Below, piece after piece: positions 1 through 5,994 of a stretch of 9,344 bases of DNA; position 1 is the first letter of the stretch; every line of letters begins with the position of its first letter. Location: positions 1-9,344 of the forward strand of contig JBFELL010000110.1 in assembly GCA_041552135.1 (NCBI GenBank). Direction: 5' to 3'. Below the pieces are notes generated by a model, which was not told the origin of the DNA, did not search any database, and worked only from the letters and a program-made list of their open reading frames with translations. The position numbers and the translations under genes were made by a program. Origin of the DNA: SZUA-186 sp041552135 (GTDB lineage: Bacteria; Pseudomonadota; Gammaproteobacteria; UBA9214).

Positions 1-314
1 AAATTGCCGATATATTCACAGTCGTTATCTCTATACTTTTGGAACACCTGAATTCCCGGGTTCATGGGGGCGCAAGACAGCATTACGACAAACCCGGGGC
101 ATCCGACTTATGCGCTGATAGTTTCAGCTGAAGGTCTCTGAATAACCACTTCCGGTCATTCTGCCTCAAGGCAAATGGTGGCTCGAAGGCCGCGGTACTA
201 GCGGGTTTTCTCCTTATATTGAGCTGGATTGATCATCATCAAGGCAGTAAGGAATTAATATATATATGCTTTTTCATAGAGGGACACACATTGCAATAGA
301 CACGGAGTGCAGTC
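1..314. other. Noncoding region upstream of the exported-protein gene
   Basis: No open frame here looks like a gene. The region is visibly more AT-rich near 210-290 than the rest of the window. Small structures can be read: an 8-base inverted repeat, CCCGGGTT (55-62) and AACCCGGG (91-98), with a 28-base spacer; a 10-base palindrome TTCAGCTGAA (123-132); and TTGAT/ATCAA arms (229-233 and 238-242) with a 4-base loop that could be an operator. The AT stretch at 254-267 could hold a -10 element (TAATAT at 256-261), but I find no -35 at proper spacing, so no promoter is called. A 44-codon frame opening at the ATG at 266 overlaps the next gene in another frame and is not supported. Confidence 0.5.
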
Positions 315-2153
315 ATGAGAGGCAGGATATTTACAGTGCTTTGTCTCTTCGCCTGCGCGTTGTTTTCGGGCACGGCAGGCGCGCTGGATGGCACGGGTAG
401 CGGAACACTCCAGGAGAAGATCACCATCCGGGGCTGCGAGACCGGGCTTGAAAGCCGTGCTGTGACAGATTTTTCGATCGGCACACTGGGTGCGTGGTCA
501 CTCTCGACCACGGAGGCAGGCTGGGCCGGTGACTACACGCTGAAGCTGTTCAAGAAGAAGAAACGGAAAAAACAGGGTTATGTCTTTAACCTGGTATTCG
601 ATGACCCCAGCTACAACGCGCTGATTGAACAAGTCGGTGAGGCAACCAACCAGCTGTGCGGCCTGGCGCCGGATACGCTGGTCATCACCGAGTCACGTGT
701 CAACAAGTTCATTGCCAGACTCTCCCTGGACCGCACCACGGTCACCCTGAAACTCGAGCTTGCCGCCAAGGCGTCAGACGGTGCGGTCACCTACAGTCCT
801 AAGTACAGCCTGCTGGCCGAGATCGCCTTCACGCCCACGGGCGGGGGTATCGGCGGGAAGATCAGCGGCAAGGTGCTGGCCCCGGACGGGCAGATCGCGG
901 CACGCGAGTTGCCGGGCCTGCTGGTATCGCTCGGCGATTTTCTCCTGCCGTCATCGAGTGCCGCGGTGAGCGGACTATCGAAGGTGCCGAACGGCACACC
1001 GGTCGAGCTGGTGCACCTGAGTGTGGCGGGCACGGTTGACGGCGTGCTGGCAACCACCAAGGTGTATAAAGGCAAGTACCGGTTCCATCTTGACCGACTG
1101 GGGCATTTCGATGCGCCGGATATCGCCGTCAGGGTCAGTGACCGCGGCGTGCAGTTGCGCGCCTTCCTGACCTCGACGACGGTGGATATCACACCGCTCA
1201 GCGAGGCGGTCTTCCAGCTGGCGCTGGAGACCCTGTTGGCCACGCCGGGCGCTCTGCTGGGGAACTACACCTTCGCTGAACTGGATGACCTTTTCGCCAG
1301 TGTGGATCTGCTGACCTCGCTGGAGGCGTTACCCGCGGTGCCCGGTGTCGATGCGACGGTGGCCGCGATCAAGGATCTGGTGGCACAGGATACGGGCATC
1401 ACGGCGTTTCTTATGGCGGCGGCGGAGGCCGGACAGACCGATACGGGGCCCGGTGATATCGGCAACCTGTCACCGCTCTCCGTAGGGGATACCTGGGTCT
1501 ACGTGGTGGATATATCGGGGTACGGGCAGCGTTTTACCTCGCAGGTAGAGATAACCGGTACCATGGAGATTGATGGCATCACAACCATGGTTGCGAATTA
1601 CTCGTCCTCACCGGGACAGCTTGATCCATATGATGAGTATGTGGAGAAAAACAGTCGCGGGATATACAACTGGGGTAATTCAGATCCGGAGGATCCGCTG
1701 ACACCGCTGCTTGTCCCGTATCAGGAGGCCGCCTTCCCCCTGAAGCCGGGTGTCACTCTCGAGTCCATTAACGTGACCGGTATGGTATGGCCTGAGGATC
1801 TCGATAGTGACGGCATGAATGAACGCTTTGATTTGTCCATGTCGATCACGACGCTGGGATTCGAGGCGGTCAGTGTGCCGGCGGGTGATTTCCCGAATAG
1901 CGTGAAGGAGGAAGTCCTGCTCAAAGTAGATGTGACCCTGTCCAGGAGTGGCAAGCACGTCAAGGTTACAGAGCGACTCACAGACTGGTATGCCAGTGGC
2001 ATCGGGATGGTACGATCGGATATGAAAATCACGGCCAGGGCTTTTGGCAGGACCAGCACCGATGCATCGACGGCGGTGCTTGATGGCTATCGTGTGGATG
2101 GCCAGACGGGAGGCAATGTGCCGCCGGCTCGCCTGCACGAAAAGCTGGAATAA
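315..2153 (+). CDS. Exported multidomain protein of unknown function, 612 aa
   Basis: I do not recognise a named family across the full length. The start at 315 has GGAG at 304-307, seven bases upstream, and opens a classical signal peptide: basic MRGR, hydrophobic residues 5-19, and probable cleavage after A21-G22-A23. The mature protein therefore acts in the periplasm or beyond. By eye there are four parts. Residues 30-175 form a beta-rich region with three Cys (C41, C115 and none further on nearby are certain pairs) and a lysine/arginine cluster at 80-86. Residues 176-290 resemble a carboxypeptidase-regulatory/Ig-like fold (KISGKV at 182-187). Residues 291-375 look helical (DITPLSEAVFQLALE). 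Residues 385-595 are a beta domain with GDTWVY (391-396), VPAGDF (521-526) and WYASGIGMV (558-566), a pattern I associate with exported proteins of unknown function. D495-D506 (DxDxDG) resembles a calcium-binding loop. It stands alone, facing the leftward operon. Function is open; that the gene is real is well supported. Confidence 0.85.
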   Translation: MRGRIFTVLCLFACALFSGTAGALDGTGSGTLQEKITIRGCETGLESRAVTDFSIGTLGAWSLSTTEAGWAGDYTLKLFKKKKRKKQGYVFNLVFDDPSYNALIEQVGEATNQLCGLAPDTLVITESRVNKFIARLSLDRTTVTLKLELAAKASDGAVTYSPKYSLLAEIAFTPTGGGIGGKISGKVLAPDGQIAARELPGLLVSLGDFLLPSSSAAVSGLSKVPNGTPVELVHLSVAGTVDGVLATTKVYKGKYRFHLDRLGHFDAPDIAVRVSDRGVQLRAFLTSTTVDITPLSEAVFQLALETLLATPGALLGNYTFAELDDLFASVDLLTSLEALPAVPGVDATVAAIKDLVAQDTGITAFLMAAAEAGQTDTGPGDIGNLSPLSVGDTWVYVVDISGYGQRFTSQVEITGTMEIDGITTMVANYSSSPGQLDPYDEYVEKNSRGIYNWGNSDPEDPLTPLLVPYQEAAFPLKPGVTLESINVTGMVWPEDLDSDGMNERFDLSMSITTLGFEAVSVPAGDFPNSVKEEVLLKVDVTLSRSGKHVKVTERLTDWYASGIGMVRSDMKITARAFGRTSTDASTAVLDGYRVDGQTGGNVPPARLHEKLE

Positions 2154-2455
2154 GGAAGAAGGTGCCAGGGCACATATACTGCTTGTGTCAGGAAAAAATG
2201 TGTTCCAACCCCCTTTCCCGCATGTTGTCACGTCTGCAAACAACAGACCACTCAGGTCAGCAAGAAATCTGATTTCCTGCGGTTTGCGGGTGGCCAAGGG
2301 TCGAGCCTGTCTTGCGACTTTTTGGTCCTGTTTGTATGTTAACCAGTCTCAATTCAAGGCCCTGGCCTGATACTGCACGGCCTTAATGGATTTACAAACC
2401 TCGTTCTAACGGCGAAAATTCACCCCGCTTGACCACTCCGGGGTTCTAGCCGGCC
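2154..2455. other. Convergent intergenic region with small hairpins
   Basis: These 302 bases lie between the stops of two convergent genes and hold no supported gene. Several inverted repeats are legible: GTCTG/CAGAC (2232-2236 and 2244-2248), GACC/GGTC (2246-2249 and 2255-2258), an 8-pair stem with one mismatch at 2260-2280, and AAGGCC/GGCCTT (2356-2361 and 2379-2384). None is followed by a T-run on the plus strand, so I see no clear terminator for the 612-residue gene. An open frame running across from inside the upstream gene has poor composition and looks accidental. Confidence 0.5.
2422..2444 (-). terminator. Weak candidate terminator at the end of the leftward operon
   Basis: ACCCCG (2422-2427) pairs with CGGGGT (2439-2444) around an 11-base loop, 11 bases past the stop of the SDR gene in the leftward direction. 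On the minus strand the stem is followed after two bases by TTTT. The stem is short, the loop long and the T-run brief, so this is a candidate only. Its position fits the end of the operon. Confidence 0.4.
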
Positions 2456-3223
2456 TCAGCTGGTCCGGAGCAGAAACTGCTGCCCGGTAATGCCCTTGCT
2501 GTCCGGGCCCAGCAGGTAGATGCATGGATTGATGACATCGGCGGGCAGGGCGAGTGCATCGCGGTTCTCTGCCGGGTAGGCAATCAGCCGCAGCGCGGTG
2601 CGTACGGGACCCGGGTCGAAGGTGTTCACGCGGATCTTCGTGTTGTCTTCCAGCTCATCGGCCAGTACCTGTGCCATGTTCTCGATACCGGCCTTGGCGA
2701 CCCCGTAGGCGCCCCAGTAGGCCTTGCCGTGGCGGCCAACCTTGTCGGCCATGAACAGGACCGAGGCATCATCGGCGCGGCCGAGGAGGTCAAGGCAGTT
2801 GCGGGTCAGCAGATAGGGTGCGTTGAGGTTGGTCTGCAGTATCTCGAACCAGAGTTCATCGTCGTAGTGACTCAACGGTGTCAGCGTGCCGAGCAGGGCG
2901 GCATTATGGACCAGGCCGTCCAGTCGCCCGAACTCCTGTGCCAGTGTTTGCGCAAGTGCCCCGTAATCCTCCGGTGCCGCACCCTTGAGGTCCATGGGAT
3001 AGATGGCAGGCTCGGGGGAGTTATCGGCGATGATCTCGTCGTACAGCGACTCCAGGCCGCGGACATTCCTGTCCAGCAGCACAGCCGTGGCACCGTGAGC
3101 CGCGCAACCGCGCGCCAGTGCGCGTCCAATGCCGTCGGCGGCGCCGGTGATCAGCAGGACGCGTGCGGCAAGGTGATCGGGGCCGGGTGACCAGTCGGCG
3201 GCGATAGTTTCGGTGTGTGACAT
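2456..3223 (-). CDS. YciK-like short-chain dehydrogenase/reductase, 255 aa
   Basis: This is a Rossmann-fold NAD(P)-dependent SDR, probably cytosolic; the substrate is unknown. Visible motifs are the cofactor loop T26-G27-AAD-G31-I32-G33, H106-N107-A108-A109 in place of NNAG, Y173-GVA-K177 as the active-site YxxxK, and D203-P204-G205 after the sixth strand. The order and the segment VGRHGKAYWGAY match what I remember of E. coli YciK (about 252 aa). The frame stays open upstream into rmuC, but homology starts near residue 15, so I take the ATG at 3223, 58 bases past the rmuC stop. No Shine-Dalgarno is visible; a TATAAT sits nine bases upstream. Oddity: the catalytic Ser, expected 13 residues before Tyr173, is Asp160 (codon 2744-2746), with Lys161 beside it. 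The enzyme may use another residue or be non-catalytic. Last gene of the leftward operon. Confidence 0.93.
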   Translation of the reverse strand: MSHTETIAADWSPGPDHLAARVLLITGAADGIGRALARGCAAHGATAVLLDRNVRGLESLYDEIIADNSPEPAIYPMDLKGAAPEDYGALAQTLAQEFGRLDGLVHNAALLGTLTPLSHYDDELWFEILQTNLNAPYLLTRNCLDLLGRADDASVLFMADKVGRHGKAYWGAYGVAKAGIENMAQVLADELEDNTKIRVNTFDPGPVRTALRLIAYPAENRDALALPADVINPCIYLLGPDSKGITGQQFLLRTS

Positions 3224-3232
3224 AGGCGGGTG

Positions 3233-3238
3233 ATTATA
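3233..3238 (-). promoter_or_regulatory. Consensus -10 box (TATAAT) just before the SDR gene
   Basis: The minus strand reads TATAAT here, nine bases before the SDR start codon, in the gap after rmuC. A start site at the usual distance would leave only two or three bases of leader, so an mRNA from it would be nearly leaderless. This would fit the absent Shine-Dalgarno. The hexamer 17 bases upstream is CCGAAG, a poor -35. A chance match is quite possible. Confidence 0.35.
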
Positions 3239-3281
3239 CACGGGTGGTGTACCGCCTTCGGGCGCTGTGCAGGGGATCCTG

Positions 3282-4568
3282 TCAGGAAGGTGCAGTCCCG
3301 CTGCTGTCCTCGCGGGACTCGACGCGGCGCGTGCCGTGTTCGATCTGGTCGGGCTCCGGGACCGGTTTGCGGGTATCGATACCGAGTTCGACGAAGCGCC
3401 GGGCCCCGGGCAGCACCCGGGTGTCGAACGAGCCCACCGCCTTGTTGAAACTCTCCACGCTGCTGTCCAGGCTGCGGCCCAGCTTTGCCAGGTGCTCGCC
3501 AAAGGTGGTCAGCCGCGTGTACAGTTCCTGGCCGGTCTCGCGGATGATCTCGGCGTTCTTTGCCAGCGCCTCCTGGCGCCAGCCATAGGCAACGGCGCGC
3601 AGCAGGGCGACGAAGCTGCTCGGTGTGGCGAGGATGACATGTTGCACCAGTGCCTCCTCGAGCAGCTTGTGGTCGATTTCCAGTGCCGCTGCCAGGAACT
3701 GCTCACCCGGGATGAACAGCACGACAAAGTCCGGGCTGTCGGTGAACTGGTTCCAGTACGCCTTGCCAGCCAGCTCGCGAACACGCTGTCGCACGTTACG
3801 TGCATGGCGCTCGAGTTGCGCCTTGCGGTCAGCGTCGTCGGTTGCCTCGATGGCGGACAGGTAGGCATCCAGCGGTGTCTTGGCGTCGACGACGATGTCA
3901 CGGCGATCGGGCAGGCGGATGACCATGTCCGGGCGCAGGCGCCCGGCATCGGAGTCCACCGACTCCTGTTCGTAGAAGTCGCAGTGGTCGACCATCCCGG
4001 CAAGTTCGGCCAGCCGTTTCAGTGTCATTTCACCCCACTGGCCACGCACCTCGGGACGGCGCAGGGCCTGGACCAGATTGCGGGTCTCGCCCTGCAGCAG
4101 GCGGTGGGACTCGGAGAGCATCTCCAGCTGGCGGGTCAGGGCACCCTGGGCCTCGCGGCGTTCGGCCTCCATGCGGCGCACCTGCTGCTCGTTTTTCTCC
4201 AGCGCCTCGCGGATGGGCTTGACGAGATTTTCGACCGCCTGTTCGCGCTTCTCGAGTTCGCTGTCGGCCCTGGTCTGGTAGGCGCCGAGGTTTTCGCGCG
4301 CCAGATGCAGGAACTGCTGGTTGTTGTTTCTCAGCGCCACGGTGGCCATGGAGGCAAAGCTGTCCTTGATGGTCGCGTTCATGGTCTGCAGGGCAACGTC
4401 GCGTTCGGCAATCATGCGTCGCTCCAGCTCGAGTTGATCCTCGAGCCGGTCGTGCTGCCGCCGAAGCAGTTGCAGACGGCTGTTGTGGTACAGGGAACTG
4501 GCCAGCATGCCTGCCAGAAAGGCGAGTAACACAGAGAACAGCAGGACAGGAAGATGCTCTTCGGCCAT
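3282..4568 (-). CDS. rmuC: RmuC family protein (DNA recombination/genome stability), 428 aa
   Basis: RmuC proteins limit rearrangements at inverted repeats in E. coli and carry a predicted nuclease-like domain; the biochemical activity is not well settled. Residues 6-26 form one N-terminal membrane segment. Residues 30-165 are rich in Glu, Arg, Gln and Leu and look like a long coiled coil. The RmuC core follows: RGQWGE (175-180), R212-P213-D214 and V227-D228-A229-K230, which together resemble a PD-(D/E)xK core, then FIPGE (285-289) and a helical end near 350-390. The tail past about 400 is charged and probably disordered. The 428-residue length is normal for the family. The ATG at 4568 precedes the membrane segment directly; no good Shine-Dalgarno is seen. 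It lies 47 bases after the phosphatase stop, so co-transcription is likely. From memory it is not part of the corresponding Pseudomonas block. Confidence 0.96.
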   Translation of the reverse strand: MAEEHLPVLLFSVLLAFLAGMLASSLYHNSRLQLLRRQHDRLEDQLELERRMIAERDVALQTMNATIKDSFASMATVALRNNNQQFLHLARENLGAYQTRADSELEKREQAVENLVKPIREALEKNEQQVRRMEAERREAQGALTRQLEMLSESHRLLQGETRNLVQALRRPEVRGQWGEMTLKRLAELAGMVDHCDFYEQESVDSDAGRLRPDMVIRLPDRRDIVVDAKTPLDAYLSAIEATDDADRKAQLERHARNVRQRVRELAGKAYWNQFTDSPDFVVLFIPGEQFLAAALEIDHKLLEEALVQHVILATPSSFVALLRAVAYGWRQEALAKNAEIIRETGQELYTRLTTFGEHLAKLGRSLDSSVESFNKAVGSFDTRVLPGARRFVELGIDTRKPVPEPDQIEHGTRRVESREDSSGTAPS

Positions 4569-4615
4569 GGCTGCTGATCATACCACCGTCATTTCAGTTC
4601 ATGAGTGCGACTTCG

Positions 4616-5278
4616 TCATTGCAGGGTGTCGAGCCATTGCAGCAGTTCAAGTGGCTGGCTGATGCTGCCATCGGCCTGCCATTCCAGCGGCCGGTCCTCC
4701 GGCATGAAGTAGCCGAACAGTGCGACCAGGGTGTGCATGCGCGCATTCCTGCCGGCCTCGATGTCACGCTCGGCATCGCCGATGTAGACGCACTCCGCCG
4801 GCCGGCTGCCGGCCTGTTCGCAGGCATGCAGCATGGGTGCCGCGTGCGGTTTGCGCTCGGTCAGTGTGTCGCCGCTCACCACGCAGGCAGCACGCTCGTA
4901 GAGTGCCAGTTGCCGCAGCAGCGGGTCGGTCAGCCAGCCCGGCTTGTTGGTGACCACGCCCCAGTTCAGGCCGCGCAGCTCGAGTTCATCCAGCAGTTCC
5001 GGCATGCCGGGAAACGGCCGGGTCCGGCTGGCGATGTTGGCATGGTAAATGTCCAGCAGGCGTTGCCGCAGCGGCTCGAAATCCGGGTTGGACGGGTTGA
5101 TGCCGAAACCGAGCCGGATCAGTGCGATGCCGCCATGCGAAACGACGCCGCGGATCTTTGCGTAAGGCAGGGGATCGCGATGCTTCTCGACCAGCACGGT
5201 ATTGAGCGCGTCGGCCAGGTCCGGGGCCGTATCGAGCAGCGTGCCGTCCAGATCGAACAGAACAGTGCGTATCGACAT
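4616..5278 (-). CDS. mupP: HAD phosphatase, MupP type (MurNAc-6-phosphate) or Gph, 220 aa
   Basis: All HAD motifs are present: D9-L10-D11-G12-T13 (nucleophile and acid), T110 with N111-K112, K143, and G167-D168 with D172 for Mg. A helical cap lies at about 16-90. Generic annotation would be phosphoglycolate phosphatase (Gph). I favour MupP, the N-acetylmuramate 6-phosphate phosphatase of Pseudomonas peptidoglycan recycling. The segments IRGVVSHGG (42-50), WGVVTNKP (106-113) and FGY..PEDRPLEW (188-200) resemble what I remember of that protein more than E. coli Gph, and the gene occupies the same place directly after ubiG. The product would feed the AmgK/MurU route to UDP-MurNAc, whose genes are not in this window. 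It starts eight bases after the ubiG stop without a strong Shine-Dalgarno, which suggests translational coupling. HAD fold is near certain; substrate is inferred. Confidence 0.9.
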   Translation of the reverse strand: MSIRTVLFDLDGTLLDTAPDLADALNTVLVEKHRDPLPYAKIRGVVSHGGIALIRLGFGINPSNPDFEPLRQRLLDIYHANIASRTRPFPGMPELLDELELRGLNWGVVTNKPGWLTDPLLRQLALYERAACVVSGDTLTERKPHAAPMLHACEQAGSRPAECVYIGDAERDIEAGRNARMHTLVALFGYFMPEDRPLEWQADGSISQPLELLQWLDTLQ

Positions 5279-5286
5279 CCGGGGTG

Positions 5287-5994
5287 TCAGGCGCGGCGCA
5301 AACAGGCCAGATAGTTCACCGATACGTCCGAGCCCAGGCGATACTCGCGTGTCAGCGGGTTGTAGCTCATGCCGGTCAGGTCCTCGAGTGACAGGCCGGC
5401 CGCGCGTGACCAGGCCTCCATCTCGGAAGGCCGGATGAACTTTCCGTATTCGTGTGTACCCTTCGGCAGCAGGTTCAGGACATACTCTGCGCCGATGACG
5501 GCAAACAGCCAGGACTTCGGGTTGCGGTTGATGGTGGAGAGGAAAATGTGGCCGTCGTCCCTTATCAGGCGGGCGCAGGCGGCGATGACGGCGGCCGGAT
5601 CGGGCGTGTGTTCCAGCATCTCCAGGCAGGTGACGATATCGAAGCCGGCGGGTTCCTCGCTGGCCAGTTGCTCGGCGGTGGCCTGCCGGTAGTCGATGCC
5701 CAGCCCGGACTCGTGCTGGTGCAGCCGGGCAACGGTCAACGGGGCATTGCCCATGTCGATGCCGGTGACATCTGCGCCCCTGGCGGCCATGCCCTCGGTC
5801 AGCAGGCCGCCGCCGCAGCCGACATCCAGCACGCGTTTGCCCTGCAGGCCGGCCAGCCGGTCGATGTAGTCGAGTCGCAGGGGATTGATGTCATGCAGCG
5901 GCTTGAATTCGCTCTCGGGGTCCCACCAGCGCGCCGCCAGTTTCTCGAACTTGGCGATTTCGTCATGATCGACGTTGCTTGTCCTGTTCGTCAT
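5287..5994 (-). CDS. ubiG: UbiG, ubiquinone biosynthesis O-methyltransferase, 235 aa
   Basis: UbiG performs the two SAM-dependent O-methylations of ubiquinone biosynthesis, at the membrane surface. The N-terminus NVDHDEIAKFEKLAARWWD (7-25) and FKPLHDINPLRL (30-41) are family hallmarks. The SAM site is VLDVGCGGG (55-63), with the acidic end of strand two at D80. VTCLEMLEHTPDP (121-133) is motif II. The stretch NRNPKSWLFAVIGAEY (156-171) is the region tied to membrane or lipid contact in the family. Length matches E. coli UbiG (about 240). The frame is open further upstream, but the ATG at 5994 gives the normal N-terminus and overlaps the mtaD stop as ATGA (5994-5991), so translation is probably coupled. 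No strong Shine-Dalgarno is seen. Each reaction releases S-adenosylhomocysteine, a possible substrate of the upstream-encoded deaminase. Confidence 0.98.
   Translation of the reverse strand: MTNRTSNVDHDEIAKFEKLAARWWDPESEFKPLHDINPLRLDYIDRLAGLQGKRVLDVGCGGGLLTEGMAARGADVTGIDMGNAPLTVARLHQHESGLGIDYRQATAEQLASEEPAGFDIVTCLEMLEHTPDPAAVIAACARLIRDDGHIFLSTINRNPKSWLFAVIGAEYVLNLLPKGTHEYGKFIRPSEMEAWSRAAGLSLEDLTGMSYNPLTREYRLGSDVSVNYLACLRRA

Noticed and set aside
345..356. Possible lipobox (L11-F12-A13-C14) in the exported protein
   Set aside because: Phe at -2 is unusual, and a better signal peptidase I site (A21-G22-A23) lies at the normal end of the hydrophobic stretch.
266..397. Short frame starting at the ATG at 266, preceded by AAGGA
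   Set aside because: Spacing from AAGGA is about 12 bases, the frame overlaps the supported start at 315, and no features are recognisable.
567..573. A6C slippery heptamer, possible programmed frameshift
   Set aside because: The A6 fills exactly two codons, so the phase is wrong for a -1 shift (X XXY YYZ), and the frame continues normally for 530 more residues.
2162..2173. GTGCC-AG-GGCAC hairpin just after the 612-residue gene as its terminator
   Set aside because: The loop is too small unless the stem shrinks to four pairs, and no T-run follows.
1680..2297. A 205-codon minus-strand frame overlapping the end of the 612-residue gene
   Set aside because: It lies mostly opposite a gene with a signal peptide and proper start site; no family features, and it runs into the noncoding gap.
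2044..2370. A 108-codon plus-strand frame crossing the end of the exported-protein gene
   Set aside because: Mostly out-of-frame overlap, no ribosome binding site, and an Arg/Cys-rich composition that looks accidental.
3267..4529. A 420-codon open frame on the plus strand opposite rmuC
   Set aside because: It is the antisense of a clearly recognised RmuC gene; GC-rich third positions keep the opposite frame open. The translation has no recognisable family features.
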